Origin: Plantago major | Taxonomy: Eukaryota; Streptophyta; Magnoliopsida; Lamiales; Plantaginaceae | DNA: 64,000 nt | Assembly (NCBI GenBank): GCA_026545765.1 | Contig: CM048842.1 | Span: 47,749,431-47,813,430, forward strand | Direction of reading: 5' to 3' | In this document: positions 1-13,750 of the stretch, piece by piece | Layout: each line of letters opens with the position of its first letter | How positions within the stretch are numbered: position 1 is the first letter of the stretch | The notes under the pieces: generated by a model | Databases searched by the model: none | The model's input: the letters and a program-made list of their open reading frames with translations, nothing else | What the model was told of the DNA's origin: nothing | Program-made: the position numbers and the translations under genes

Positions 1-720
1 CAGAGATTGTAGAGGGTTTGCAGAGAATCAAGAGAAGGATTTGCTATTCTTGTGCAAGATGAAATTTCGGATTAGGCAAAAGTGATTTCATTTGCCAAAA
101 TCCTATATATATAGCAGTTGAATCCCAACAGACAAATACATACAAATTGATTTTGTGTGTACGTATCTGTAATTTGCAAACAGGCGTGAGCAAAAGCTAG
201 TTCGGCATTAAATGCTTAGTGGGCCATGTCTGAATTTCAACAGTCCACTATTTACTGTGAATCAATTTCCGTGCATGCATCAATCGCTTAACTTCATCGA
301 GGGTCACCATTGCATCTTCAGCAATGATCACAATCAGCAAGTGTAATTGTGCCCATTTAATGAGTTTTGGCGACTTGCTATCTGAATCACAATTCTGTAT
401 GAGCAAGGACACTGTTCGCATCTGAGTCTGTCTTATACTTAGGATTTTTCCAAGTTTTTCATCAAGATAGAAATAATGCGAGTTTCAAGAGAGTGGTTGA
501 CTGCAGATAGTTATACTATTCTCTTTTGTGTTCCCCGTTTATAGAATGATTCAGATATCTGAGTTCCCGTCTCAGAGATCTTAAGCTATCTTTTTGCTTT
601 TTAGCCTTTTAGACTTCTGAATACCCGTTCCAGATTTCTCTTTTCTCTTTTCTGGATACCCGTTCCAGATACCTCTTCTCTAGTTGCCCGTTTCAGATAC
701 CTGAACTCTTTCAGTTCATT
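1..720 (-). other. Noncoding spacer of copia element 1 between pol and the accessory gene
   Basis: No convincing gene is seen here. On the minus strand this corresponds to 50236-51139 of copia element 2. Both spacers carry a TATA-like run (here TATATATA on the minus strand near 102-115) followed by a similar CACTTTTGCCTAATC stretch. Degenerate copies of ACCCGTTCCAGATA occur at about 540-700. The spacer may hold the promoter of the accessory gene, which in this copy lies outside the window. Confidence 0.55.
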
Positions 721-3700
721 GGTAGTTCCATTAGTCCAAGACTATGTCTTAAGGCTAAGAATCTACTTTCTTGCAGTGGCTTAGTGAAGATATCTGCAAG
801 TTGGTCTTCGTACAATCTTGAGTATCTCTATATTGCCTTTTTCAACATGGTCTCTGATGAAGTGATGTCTAACATCAATGTGCTTTGTTCTGGCATGAAA
901 TTTAGGATTCTGTGTAATTGCAATAGCACTTGTGTTGTCACAGAAAATGGGAGTTTTCTTCTCATCGAGTCCATAGTCTTTAAGTTATTGTTGTATCCAC
1001 AGAATTTGTGTTGCACAACAACCAACAGCAATATATTCAGCCTCTGTGGTAGAAGTTGCAATTGAGTTTTGCTTCTTGCTAAACCATGAGATAAGTCTAG
1101 TGCCCAGAAACTGACAAGTTCCTGAGGTGCTTTTCCTATCAAGCAATGATCCAAAGATAATCAAAGATCCGAGTACCAAATAAACTCAATCCACTTTCTT
1201 TAGGATACCACAATCCTACATCTATCGTACCCTTCACATACCTTGATATTTTCATAGCAATGTTGTAGTGTGTTTGCATTGATTTGTCTCAAATCTAGCA
1301 CATATTCCAACAAAGATATTGAATATCGTGTCTACTTGCAAAGGAGGTAAAGTAGTGAACCTATCAATTTCCTATACTTATGTTCTTCAACACTCTTATC
1401 TGATTCAGTATAGGTCATTTTGGTTCCAATGCTCATAGGTATCTTAGCATTCTTTTCAGAAGGCTTAAGATTGAATTTTGTGAGCATATCTTTTGCATAC
1501 TTTGTTTGACTAATGAATATTCCATCATTGAGTTGCTTGACTTGCAATCCTAGGAAATAATTCACTTCTCCCATCATGCTCATCTCAAACTTGCTTTTCA
1601 TGAGATTTGCAAAGTCATTACAAAGTTGCTTGTCCTTAGATCCAAATATGATGTCATCAACATATACTTGAACTAAGAGTAGTTTCCCGTCATGATTTAA
1701 GGTAAATAAAGTTTTATCAACTTCACATTTCTTGAAACCACTTTCCAGAAGGTATTTGGCCAAAGTGTCATACCATGCTCTTGGATCCTGTTTCAGTCCA
1801 TACAGAGCTTTCTGTAGTTTATAGACCATTCTACTTTTTGAGGAAACTTCAAAGCCAGGTGGTTGCTCAACATAAACTTCTTCTGCAAGTTCACCGTTTA
1901 GGAATGCACTTTTGACATCCATCTGATAAACTTTAAAATCTTTATGAGCTGCAAAGGCTAGAAAAAGTCTTATTGCATCCAATGTTGCAATCGCATATGA
2001 CTCAAAAATCTAAGCCTTGATGCAGGTAAATCCTCGCAACCAATCTTGCTTTGTTTCTGGTTATTTCACCAGACTCATTCATCTTGTTTCTGAAAACCCA
2101 TTTAGTTCCAATCACAGATATTCCTTCTATAAATGGAACCAGTTTCCAGACTTTGTTTCTCTCAAATTGATCCAACTCTTCTTGCATTGCAGAGATCCAG
2201 TCTTGGTCTCCTAATGCTTCTTCTATATTTTTAGGTTCAATATTCGAGATGAAACATCCAAAGAGAGAGTTAGCATTCTCAGCTATTGCTCTCCTAGTCA
2301 TAACACCCTGATTAATTGGTCCAATTATATCCTTTGTAGGATGATCTTTGATCCATCTCATCATAGGTTTAGTACTAGTAGGATCAATATCCAGGTGATC
2401 TGAATGTGAATCACTAAGATTTTGATTTGATACTTTTTCAGTATCTGAGATATCTGACATATGGGAAATGTCATGGATATCTGACACCTTTTCAGTGTTA
2501 GAGATATCTGATACATGCATTTCAGCATTCTCATTTTCAGATACCTCTTCATGATGAAGGTTCTCAGTAACCTGTTCCATTTCTGGAAAACTCATAGGAA
2601 ATTCCTCATCATGTTTGTGAGTCATCTTGTTGTTACTAGGCTTTTCAAGCTTTTCTACGTCAGAGTCATCCTCACTTTCCATAATGATGTTTTTCCTTTC
2701 TGAGGATTCTTCTTTAGGATCTCTCAGTAATAATTCTTTGAACTTTTCTGAGAGTTCATCAATAGGAGGTATTTTCATACTTCCTTCATAGAATACAACA
2801 TGAACTGATTCTTCAATTTTCTTTGTTCTTTTGTTGTAAACTCTGTAAGCTTTGCTGTTTGTGGAATAGCCAAGAAAAACACCTTCATCTGCCTTTGGTT
2901 GAAATGTTCTCAGATAATCTTTCCCATTGTTTAGAACAAAACATCTACAACCAAATACTCTCAGATGTTTGATATTAGGAGGTCTACCAACCAAGATTTC
3001 ATAGGGGGTCCTATCATGGTGTTTGTTTATCAAGCATCTGTTCTGAGTGTAGCAGGCTGTGTTTACAGCTTCAACCCAATAAATTTCACTTATCTCAGTG
3101 TCAGCTAGCATTGTCCTTGCAGCTTCTTTAAGGGTTCTGTTTTTCCATGGTCTTTGAGGTGTTCTTACAGAGGAAAGTTGGTGTTGTATACCTTTGCAGG
3201 TACAAAACTCCTTTATGTACTGGTTGACAAACTCAGTACCATGGTCTGTTCTGATTGCAGATACCTTGTCATTTTTCATGACTTCAAGCTTTTTCAGCAA
3301 GTTTGGTATCTCCACCACGGCATCGATTTGTGTTTCGTAAAGACAACCCAAGTGAATCTTGAGAAGTCATCTACAACAACTGACCATATACTTCTTTCCC
3401 GCATAACTAGTTACGATGATTCAAATAGATCCATGTGTAAAAGTTGCAGTGGTCTAACACTAGATTGTCCGATTTTGACTTGAAAGAGATCTTAGATTGT
3501 TTCCCATCCGACAAAGTGTAATGATACCATCCTTTACGAAAGATGTTCGGGAAGACCAACCACTAACTCTTTCTTGCAAGTCTATTCGAGTTTTGAAATT
3601 CAAGTGACTCATTCTTTTGTGCCATAACCAAGGTTTTCCGGTGACCAGATTGACTCACCATGAGACATTCTTCATTGTGGCAGATGCCCAATCGGTAACA

Positions 3701-4030
3701 TAAAGATCGCTTTCCGCCGACCAACCAAGACTGCCTTTGACTCATTGTCAATTAGTTTGCGATTTAGCTTTGAATTTTATAGTAAAACCTTGTTCGCAAA
3801 CCTGCTCATGCTAAATAGATTGTATTTCAAATCCTTAACATGTAATACATCAGTGATTGTTAAAGTTCCCAATTTGACGTTGCAAAATCCCAGAGAGGGA
3901 TTTAATTCTCCTCCAGCAAATCTGATATCTGGTCCTGTGTTGCAAGCTTTGTAATCAACCAGATTTGCTTTGTCTCCTGTCATGTGCTTTCCGCATCCAC
4001 TATCAAATAGCCATTGTGCTTTAGTCCAGA
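720..4030 (-). pseudogene. pol remains of copia element 1 (PR-IN-RT-RNase H)
   Basis: The minus strand encodes recognisable Ty1/copia polyprotein parts in order. A retropepsin-like stretch with a TGDK motif lies near 3780-4020. Next comes the integrase core (AIRTDHGTEFVNQY) and the integrase C-terminal part (RVFGCRCFVLNNGK). The reverse transcriptase shows [12 protein letters not shown] and the catalytic [10 protein letters not shown]. RNase H remains are near 800-1180 with TEAEYIAVGC. The polyprotein would cut itself, copy RNA into DNA and insert it. The reading frame is broken several times and the gene is no longer functional. The homologous region of copia element 2 is 46990-50235. Confidence 0.9.
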
Positions 4031-4049
4031 AGCATTCTGCACAACAGAA

Positions 4050-6572
4050 ACAGAGATTAGGTTCTCATATCTTTGATGGAACCGTCAGAATCAAAAGTTC
4101 TTCCAGTAGGAATCCATTTTTGAATGAATTTCTTTGAAATATGCTTTTGTCTGACAGGAATGTAAGGAGGAATTCTTTTTGAATGAAAGTCATCATTAGT
4201 AAGAATTATTTTCTTCCTTGGTGTGTTCCTAGGTGCTCCATATGATGCTTTCAGATACCTGTCAGGTTTCTGAGTTTGCTTTTCAGCAAACTTAGCCTTC
4301 CTTGCCAGATTTCTTCTAGCCCTGGCATTCAGATTTTCAGTGGCTTGATTTAACTTCCACTTCTGATAATTGCTTTGAGCAATTCTAGCTTTCAGCCATC
4401 GTTCTTGCTCCTGCTTGTACTCATGAGCAAGTTGTTTTCCGATGCCTTTGTAGCCAATGCCGTTTCGAGCACTTGAAGCTATCTGAGGTCTTTTCTCAGC
4501 AGCTTTGCTAGTCTCTGGTTGATCCAATTTCTTTCCAGAAAAAGTGACATGGGAGAATTTGCCAGCTCCTGCAATTCTACCTTTTTGAGAGACATAGCAC
4601 TGTGGGTGTTTACACTTTTCAGTGTTGTGTTTCTTTTCAGAGACGTACCCAACAGTTTTGTTTTTGACTTGTTTTTCCCACAAAGGTCTAGTCGCAACTG
4701 CCTTTCCTTTGTCAACAATCTTTGTCTTTTCACCGATACTATAGATTGCATGGGAACCGTCTTGCTGAGTACTTACAAATGTTCTTTTCTCCTTACTCTT
4801 ATTCAGAGTGATAGAACAATCTGTCTGTGTATTCAGCCCAAGTCCTTTCTTTTCTGAAGGATCTCTTAAGTAAGATTGTACTTCAGTAAGAGTGTCACTA
4901 GCTTTGGCATAAGATTGAAAAGATAGTTCTTTCTTCTTGAGTTCCTTATTTTCAGAAAGAAGATCTTCATATTTCTTTTGAAGTACTGCCAATGCTTCTT
5001 TATGTGACTTTTCAGTCTCAGATATCTGAGCCTTGAGAAACGCATTTTCAGCGTCCTTTTTCTCAGATATCTTAACCAAATGAGAATTTTCCTTTGCAAG
5101 AAAATTCTTTTCCTCCTCTAGGTTTTCAGTTCTCGCATGGATCATTAGAAATTCTCTTTTATAGATATCAAGTTCCTTTCTGAGATTTTCTAGATCTTTT
5201 ATTTCCTCTTCATCACTTTCATAAGTGTAGCAAGAAGTATGTGTTACCTCATCAGCCATAAGATGCTTTTCTATGTTGGAGATGTCCGTCCATTTCAAAG
5301 AACCCCACACATTTCATTCTTCTTGAGGCCGAAGTCGATTATATCATGAGTAACTCCACATAATTCTGGTGATGGTAAGGTTGAGTCATCTGAATTGTCA
5401 TCTTCAGAATCTGTCTCAACGTCTAGAGCATCCAGTTGAATTTGGATTTTCTTTCTTTCTTCAGTTAACAAAGCTTTCTGGCTTCTTCTGAAGATTCTTC
5501 TATCTTTCTTGTCGCCTGTCCTTAGTTTGTTGAGAGCAGGACAATCCTTCTTGAAGTGGCCAGGTTTCTGACAATAGAAACAGATATCGTTTCCAATTTC
5601 TGGTTCCTCAGTACATGATGCTTTCTGAGCTGGCTTATTCAGCGAGCTTTGCATATTTTTGTACTGGTGATAGTTTGAGCCTAGATGCTTTTTCAGCTTC
5701 TCTTTGGCTTTTCTTCTTTCAATTTCTCGACTGACAAATTTGCTCATTTGCTTTGCAGCAAGAGCATCCTCAGTCTCCTCCTTGCTTTTCTTCTTTTCAG
5801 AAGTTCCTTGAGTAACTAGAGAAACATTCTGCAACTTTTCAGTTGTTTGTTCTCTCTGAGTTGTCTCATAGTCAACAGTAGCAAGATGAGAGAAAAGTTC
5901 CACTGGAGTGATATTTGGCATACCTTGGTTAAAATAAAAGAATTTAGTATGCTCCCAGTTGTGGTTAAGACTTCTGACATAGTCTTAATCTTCTCAGACT
6001 GAGAGTATCTATGGCTTTCCCCAAGTGCTGCCATGTCACTCATGAGAGTGGTAAATCTGAAATCAAGTTCTTCCAGAGTTTCAGTGGGACCTTGTTTGAA
6101 ATTTTGAAATTTCAACTTTAGAACTTCGAACTTGTTTTCCTTGGTTTTCTGCCCGCACAGATTTCTTCAATCGGTTGTGCAACTTTCGCTGCTTTAGCAC
6201 CCTACGCTTTAATCGTATGTGCTCTGGTGTCGATCTGATGATGATGTTACGAGCTTGACCATCCAGACGATTCCTCTTGGCATCTTCCGATGTCCAGAGT
6301 TCTCTGGGCTTTGGTTCGTAAATAACGTGACCAGTAGATCTTCCACTAGTTGACGCATCTGTTTGTGAAGATCCTTCGCTTTGATCTCTGTCTCTTCCAC
6401 TCGAAACCTCCATGACTTGCTTAAGTTGTTGAACGACTATTGGGCCATTCTTTATTACTTCGATCATCTCGTCACTTATGGCTTCAAGGTGGAGCATCAT
6501 GTTATTTTTCCATTTCTCGTAGTTCTCTGGTTTGAGAACGGGTGCATCACTCAGAGACATACCTGCACACAA
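4050..6572 (-). pseudogene. gag remains of copia element 1, with zinc knuckle and coiled coil
   Basis: The likely start is the MSLSDAP methionine near 6560, because the same start begins gag in copia element 2. The N-terminal part carries the UBN2/copia-type gag fold (KFQNFKQGPTETLEELDFRF). It is followed by a CCHC zinc knuckle (CFYCQKPGHFKKDCP) near 5520-5590, an acidic linker, and a long Glu/Lys-rich coiled coil near 4870-5230. A basic region ends near IPPYIPVRQKHISKKF. Gag forms the virus-like particle and binds the RNA. A coiled-coil extension behind the zinc knuckle is typical of Sireviruses. The frame is broken in a few places. Confidence 0.85.
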
Positions 6573-6654
6573 ATTAAATAGTCCTCAAAAGTGGACAAAG
6601 TTCCTTCACCTATCTGGGGATCTAGGTTCAGTGCAGAAGGCTGGTGAACCTCCT

Positions 6655-6666
6655 GCTCTGATACCA
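6655..6666 (-). promoter_or_regulatory. Primer-binding site of copia element 1
   Basis: On the minus strand the sequence is TGGTATCAGAGC, the standard plant copia primer-binding site matching the 3' end of initiator tRNA-Met. It lies two bases inside the LTR end, the same spacing as in copia element 2. Confidence 0.9.
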
Positions 6667-6668
6667 CT

Positions 6669-8339
6669 TGTTGGTCCAGATAACGGCAAAGTAAAAGACT
6701 AGAGGGGGGGGGGGTGAATAGTCTTTTAAAACTTTTGTCGATAACAACTATTTCTCAGATATCTGAATGGATATCTGATACTTAGAATCAGAGTGCGAAA
6801 GACTTAATAAAGATAAGTGCTAAAACAGTTAATAAGTGTGTGTGTGTTCCTGAAGTATAAATACAGAAACGTAAATGACACAGCAAGTATAGTGGTATCT
6901 GGAGGTGGCGTAATCCTCCAACTAATCCACTTCGGTCTATCAGAGACCTAGAATTCACTAGAACAGATAATTGAGTTTTCCTTACAATAATCCTATTTTA
7001 AGATTCTTAACAATTGGTTCCCAACCAAATGTTCCCCCTGAGTTGTTCCCCGGCTATCACAGCCAAGTACTTCCTGTACTCAGAAACCTTTGAGTTATTC
7101 CCTAGCTTCCCAAGCTAAGTACTTCCTATACTCAATAGCCTTGGAGTTATTCCTCAGTTTCCCAAATCAAGTACTTCCTATACCAAAGAACCTTGGAGTT
7201 ATTCCCGATTTTTCAAACTAAGTACTTCCTGCACTACGCCGATTATGGTGTTGGTTTAGGTTTGAGTTGTCGATGAGCGTCTTAATAACTTTTCAGTTAT
7301 TCAGATAGCTCTGTGAACTAAGTTACTTAATACACTTTACAGCGTATGGTATCTTGTTCGATTTTACTGACCCAAGTCTTATGATATCTGTTCAAGAGAA
7401 TGAATCTCAGATAGTTGATCTTTTGATTCAACTCCTTCACAGATAGCTTTGCTTGTTGAGGATCAGGACACTTAGAACTTCAGTGTTTACTCAAGATCAA
7501 AAGCTTTGGTCGCAACAAAAAGCTTTGAGGATAAGTAAGTTGCTTTGAGAGAGTAAGATATTCAGTTCAGCGTATTCAGAGTGTGTGTGTCTCTCAAGTT
7601 GTCTAAGTGTTGATATTTATAGATGAATTTGAGTTCCGTTTGAATAGTATCCGTTAGGCTCAAATTCAAACTATCGATATCTGTGTATAGTACTGTAGCA
7701 GGTTTTGTCTTCTTCTCAGAAGCTGCCGTTGCTTTTATTCAGACATCTCTGTCCGTGCATTAAATGCATTGTCCTGTAGTGCCAACGGAACTATGCTTTG
7801 TATCAGATACTAGTGTTATCTGATTCTTTGCACGTCCTTATCTTCATTCTTCAGATACCACTTGTGTTTATTGAAACAACTTTGTTTGCAATATATGTTT
7901 CTCTTTCAGAAACGTGGTTAAAGCTCAAGGTATCTGAGAGTAGATATGTGTGGACACTTTCCTTGTTTTCAGATATGTGTCTTATTTCTCAGATATCTCT
8001 TGTGACACAGTTTGTTTGAAAACTGTTCGTGTCTACAAGATATCTGGCTAAGATATCTGAACAACAGATTCAGTAATCTTGTGCAGTTTTCTTCAAGTCT
8101 TCAATGTCGTTGAGCTTTCTGCTTGGATGTCTTCTTCTTGGTCTTCTCTTCATAAAATAAAAATTACATTTTGAGACCTAACATCCTATACAAGATTAGC
8201 TAGACTATCATACTTAGTGGTTTTCCTCTTTTACAATGTTCAAGTGAACCAAGAGTACTAATCACCTTTCTGAGACTAAGATAAGTCATCATGTTGCTGA
8301 ACAAAATCTAAACAGATATTCTTAACAAAATATCTAACA
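6669..8339 (-). repeat. 5' LTR of copia element 1
   Basis: On the minus strand the LTR begins TGTTAGATATTTTG and ends just before the primer-binding site, with TG...CA ends. It is about 1.67 kb and is clearly related to the LTRs at 41492-44313 and 56589-58043. The shared parts include GAAGTACTTGG-type repeats and an 11-base G run at 6704-6714, which matches a C run at the same place in the other copies. The partner LTR lies outside the window, so no age estimate is possible. Confidence 0.88.
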
Positions 8340-8365
8340 CAGTCCATCCACGGACAGGAGAGGTC

Positions 8366-9830
8366 ATGACAGCGGATGAAATCTACGCCCAACAAAAAGC
8401 TTTAGAAACCCAAATCCTGAACCTCGGACGCCTGGTAAAAGACCACGAGCAGATCACTACAAGTGCTCCAAACCCTCTGTGTGATGGTATCATGAGGGAA
8501 AAGGAAAGAAATAGGAACTCAGACCAAGTGATTCCGAACTTGGAATACTACTACGGGGATACTTGTCCCGTGGGTCACCTGACAAGGTACAACAGCAAGA
8601 TGGATTTCAAAGGGCTGAGTGACAATACTAAAGCCCTTACGTTCTCGTCCACCCTCTTCGGCACGGCTATGGATTAGTACACCGCTTTGCCAAACAAGTC
8701 AATAAGGTCGTATGCAGATCTATCTTCTAAGTTCTTAGCACGGTTCGGAAAATCAAAAAGAAGAAAACGTACTGTAGAGCACCTGGCCGAAGTCATCCAA
8801 AGGGAACAGGAAGATCTTCGAACTTTCCTAGATCGCTTCAATACGGAAGTACTCCGAGTTGAGCCCCATAGTATTAAAGAACGGGTCCACACCAGACGCT
8901 AATACTTACAACTCCGAGCTGCGGAGGAAGCTCTCTAGTCAAGAAGTGAGGAGCGAAAAGCACTTGGATGACATCTGTGAGGAGGTGATGTACGGAGAAG
9001 AATACCGAAGGAACGTACCAGTCCGAGCGGGATCGAAGAAGGGAAAGGAACCGCAAAGACAAGAGCAACGCCAGGGGAAGTTTGACCCGAAGAAGGATCA
9101 CAGAGACAAAGGCATTTACAGGGAGAGGAGTCCACCCAGGAGATTCGCGGACTACACGCGCCTCAATAAGCCGAGATCCGACATCTTGGCCACTATTGTT
9201 GAGAAAAAGTTGGACGTCCAATGGCCAAAGCCATCCCACAATCGGAGAAACAGAAATGCGAAGGGATACTGCAAATTTCACAAGAGCAGAGGCCATGAGA
9301 CTGACGATTGTATCCAGTTAAAAACAGAGGTCGAACACCTGGTCAGAGAAGGCAAGTTGAAGGAGCACATATATGCGGACGAGCCCTCCAGGCACGATAG
9401 AACGGAGCGGAGGAGGGATGATACCGCTGCAGACCCACCACCCCGCCCACTATCTTTTCCACCTCCGCCAGTAGGCTATCCGCCACGCATGAAAGTACAT
9501 CCATACAAGTACGGCGATGAGACGGAAATGGAGAACCCTCTGTACAGCGGAGTGATCAACACTATCGCAGGCAGACCCTCTGGAGGTGATAGCAGGAATG
9601 CAAGAGAGCGGACCGCCCAAAACCTTCGGAACAATGATAGGGCGTACGGTGCCCCCGCGATTCGAGGAACAAATGCAATATCTTTTGACGCGAAATTCCC
9701 CCTCCTACGGCAGGAGGTGAGGAGATTGACGACCCGGACGTTCTCTTGTAGTTTCATTGACCATCGCGACTTATCGAGTAAACAAAATTCTGGTGGATAC
9801 CGAGAGTTCTTCGAATATCATCTCTAAGAG
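8366..9830 (+). pseudogene. gag remains of the Tat element
   Basis: The protein resembles plant gypsy gag: a capsid segment with RSYADLSSKFLARF and EDLRTFLDRFNTE near 8690-8870 (Retrotrans_gag family). Downstream is a basic region and a CCHC-like knuckle (CKFHKSRGHETDDC) near 9265-9310, followed by a proline-rich linker. The product would form the particle and bind genomic RNA. The frame is broken at a few places and the true N-terminus is probably displaced or lost at the copia insertion. Confidence 0.85.
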
Positions 9831-12800
9831 GACACTAGATCAGATGTAGTTGGGAAGAATCCGCTATGACAGAGTTCACACCTCTATACTAGGGTTTGGA
9901 GGAGGAACTGTTCGACCACTGGGAAGTGTTACGTTACACGTTTCACTCGGAACCTTCCCGGCCAGGGTAACCCAGTCGGTCCGATTTGTCGTGGTTGATC
10001 GGACCTTCGACTATAATGCCATCTTTGGGCGCCCAGGACTCAACCAATTCCGGGCTATTTCATCCACCTTACACAACAGAATGAAATTTCCAACTCCCTA
10101 CGGAGTAAGAGAAGAGGTAGGAAACATCCGAGAAGCTTGGGAGTGTTACATTATGTCCACGAGAAGGGCATCTGACCCCGTTTTGGCAGTTACGGTGACC
10201 TCCGATCTGAGAGTTGTTCTCCCGCCCAAACAGGAGAATCCGCAGATAGGGGTAGGAAGCCAGAAGGAGAAGTTCCCTAGAGCTGCACGGATCGAGCCTC
10301 ACGAAACTCTCAAGGAAATTGAGATTGTTGTTGGAAGCCCGGATAAGAAGACTAGAATCGGAACAAAGATGAGCACAAAAGTGGAGATGAAACTTATTGC
10401 TTGTCTCCGAGACAACAGGGATGTATTTGCTTGGAGTACTGATGATTTGAAGGGAATAGATCCGAGAATCACTGTTCACCGTCTGAACATGGATCCCTCG
10501 ATCAAATATATCCGACAGAAGAGGAAAGACTTTGGCCCGGTCAAGGACGCAATTATATCTGCGGAAGTTGACCGGCTCTTGAAAGCCGGGCACATTGAAG
10601 AAGTTAGATACTCGGACTCAGTAATGTGGTACTCGAGAAAGCCCCAGAAAGTGGAGGATGTGCAATGACTTCACAAGGCTCAACAAGTTTTGCCAAAGGA
10701 TCCTTATCCCTACCTCGCATAGACCGGTTGGTAGATTCTATCATGGATGTGCGCCCTAAGCTTCATGGACGCATATCGTGGCTTCTATCAAATCCGGATG
10801 GCCAGGGCGACATCAAGAAAACAGCCTTCTTCGCGGCAGGAGGAGTATACTGTTTCAAGGTGATGCCATTCGGGTTGAAAAACGCGGGAGCTACATACCA
10901 GCGGTTGGTGAATAAAATGTTCAAGGAGGAGCTGGGCAAGACTATGGAAGTCTACGTAGATGATATGCTTGTTAAGAGTAAGACTGAAGAAGAACATATT
11001 GAGCATCTCAACAATTGCTTTTCCATTCTTCGGAAGTATGGAATGAAGTTGAACCCCGAAAAGTGTACGTTCGGGGTGAAAGGAGGAAAGTTTCTGGGAT
11101 ACATGGTCACGGAAAGAGGGATAAGTGCAAACCCTGAGAAGATCAAGGCAATCCTAGATTTGCCCCATCCGAAGAACCTCAACGAGGTACAACAAATTTT
11201 ATTGGCGTCTAATGTCCTTAAGTCGTTTCATTTCTCGATCCGGAAAAGAACCTTCCGTTCTTCAAAATCCTCCTAAGGAGAGAGAGCTTTGAGTGGACCG
11301 GAATGTTACGAGGCTTTTGAAAATTTGAAAAAGTACCTCCATTCCCCTCCGCTGCTCTCCAAACCCGTGGAAGGAGAACCACTCTACCTCTACCTAGCAA
11401 TCACGGAAGAGGCAATGAGTTCCGTACTAGTGCGGATTCAAGCTAATGATCATTTACCAATCTACTATCTTAGTAAAGCCCTCGTCGGGGCGGAGACAAG
11501 ATATGTGAAGATTGAGAAATTTGTGTATGCTCTGGTTTACACCGTCCGACGGTTGAAACCATATTTTAAGTCTCACAAAATAGTGGTACTAACTGCGGAA
11601 CCTTTGAAACAGGTCCTAGGAAAGCCCGACCAATCAGGACGACTCTCTAAGTGGGCGATCGAGCTAAGCGAATACGACATTTGCTACCAGGCTCCGTCAG
11701 CCAAAAAGGCTCAAGTCCTCGCCGACTTCTTAGCGGATTATCCAGAGAAGGATTCAGAGAAAGTCCCTGACAAGCAGGTGCTCGAGTGCTTAATCACCAA
11801 GCATATTGTCCGAAAGCCAGTTCCGCCAAAGTTCAACCCGGAAAACCTCGAGGAAGCCCAGTTCATCAATCGACCCTTTCCTTTGTCAGATGGGGAAACT
11901 CGGGTCAACCAAATGTTTCTACTTGGTGATGTTCCCAGAAACTCCAGTGCTGACAACATCAGAACGGAAATCACGGAAGGGGATGAACCAGGAGCGGAAC
12001 CTCAGCAGCTCGCAGGAGATCTCCAAACCCAAAAATATCCTTCCGATATCTGGACATTGGAAGTGGATGGTTCTTCCACTGGAAGAGTGGGAGGAATTGG
12101 AATCTACCTTAAGAGCCCGGATGGCGCGGAACTATCACGATTTCCTTGGAGTTCAAAGTTACCAATAATGAGGCTGAGTATGAGGCACTTTTAGTGGGGC
12201 TGCGACTAGCCAAGTCACTCCAAGCCCGGAAGGTCAAAGCTTACACGGACTCAGAGCTCGTCGAGGCCCAATTTTCAGGAACTTTTGCCACAAAAGGTCC
12301 TTCGATGATCAAGTGTCTTGAGCTGCTCAAGAATGAGGCCAGCCACTTCGAGGAATTCACCTTGGAAAAGTTTGATAGAGCTTGGAACGAAAGAGCTGAT
12401 GCCTTGGCAAAATACGCATCTGCTACAGCGGCTCTAGACACAAGGAGAGTAATTCTACTCACCATTACTGATTCATCCGTCATGAGTCCCAGTTCAGCGG
12501 TCATGATACTCGACACGGGAAGAAACTGGATGACTGACATTTTTAACTATCTCAAGGACGGATCTTTGCCAGTCGATCCGAAAGAATCAAGGAGTGTGCA
12601 ATGCCGAGCAAACAGATACTTTATAATGGGTGACGATTTGTACAAGAGATCTTTTTCCGGGACTCACCTGAAATGTTTGAACCCACAAGAAGCACAAACC
12701 GTGCTGGAAGAGATACACAACATAAGCTGTGGGAGTCATTCCGGGGGGAGGACTCTCGCCCAGAAAATCATACGACAAGGCTACTATTGGCCTACCATCG

Positions 12801-13750
12801 GTAAAGATTCCGCCGACCACGCCCGGAGATGTCAGGATTGCCAATATTACGCAAACATCCCACATCGTCCAACGAACCCTATGATTCCGTCAATCATAGC
12901 GTGTCCGTTCGACCAGTGGGGTATCGATATTGTCGGACCATTTCCGAGGGTTACCCAACAGAAAAAATTTCTCATTGTGGCGGTAGAATATTTTACCAAG
13001 TGGGTAGAAGCGGAGGCTGTAGCGACTATCACGGAAAGTCGAGTGCGGACCTTCATCTGGGAGAACATCATTTGCCGCTTCGGCCTACCAAGAGTTCTAG
13101 TCTCGGATAATGGTGCCCAGTTCTCAGGACATAGGCTCAAGGAATGGCTGGCGTCCTTCAAAATCGAGCAACGTTTTACATCTGTTGGATACCCGCAAGC
13201 CAATTGACAGGCTGAGTCCACAAACAAAACAATAGTCAAGATCCTCGAGAAGCGGTTAAGAACTTCGCAAGAAAGCTGGGCGGACGACCTGGAAGGCGTG
13301 CTATGGGCGCATCGCACCACTGCATGGACTGCGACCAAAGAAACTCCATTCTCCTTGGTATATGGTTCATAGGCAGTCATACCATCCGAGATTGCCGTAG
13401 AGACTTTGAGAATCTGAGAGTTCGAAGACAAAGCAAACCGAGAAGCTCGGATATTCGACCTGGACATGCTTGAACAAAAAAGGTCTGAGGCACTGGCGAA
13501 TATCCTTAGGTATCGTGCAATCGCCCGAACCTACAACAGGAACGTTCGTGCGGCTAACTTGCAAGTCGGGGACCTGGTGCTTCGACGAGCCGACATTTTG
13601 AACAATATTGGAAAACTCAAGCCCAAGTGGGAAGGACCCTACAAGATTGTCGGGGCAAAAGTAAATGGGAGTTATGAATTAGAAGATGAGAACGGACATC
13701 CCCTCAAGCGTCCGTGGAATGCTAGAAACCTTCAGAAGTTCTATGCATAG
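9750..13750 (+). pseudogene. pol remains of the Tat element (PR-RT-RNH-aRNH-IN)
   Basis: A degenerate aspartic protease region near 9750-10060 is followed by reverse transcriptase with VMPFGLKNAGATYQ and the catalytic VYVDDMLVKS near 10860-10980. A conventional RNase H follows near 11290-11760. The second RNase H near 12050-12430 has EVDGSS and NNEAEYEALLVGL; this archaeal-type duplicate is the hallmark of the Tat lineage. Integrase runs from about 12590, with the zinc finger (CQDCQYYA), the core (FDQWGIDIVGPFPR, SDNGAQFSG) and a C-terminal part ending near 13748 with RPWNARNLQKFY. The polyprotein is broken in several places. Confidence 0.9.

Larger units (their letters stand above)
1..8339 (-). 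mobile_element. Sirevirus-like Ty1/copia retrotransposon 1, cut by the left window edge
   Basis: Reading on the minus strand from the right, this element shows a 5' LTR, a primer-binding site complementary to initiator tRNA-Met, a large gag with a CCHC zinc knuckle followed by a coiled-coil extension, then protease, integrase, reverse transcriptase and RNase H, and finally a noncoding spacer. The order PR-IN-RT-RNH is that of Ty1/copia. The long gag extension and the matching downstream gene in the second copy (41492-58043) point to the Sirevirus lineage. The coding regions are broken in roughly half a dozen places, so it is a fossil. Its other LTR and accessory gene lie left of the window. 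It is inserted in the 5' part of the Tat gypsy element that resumes at 8340. Confidence 0.9.
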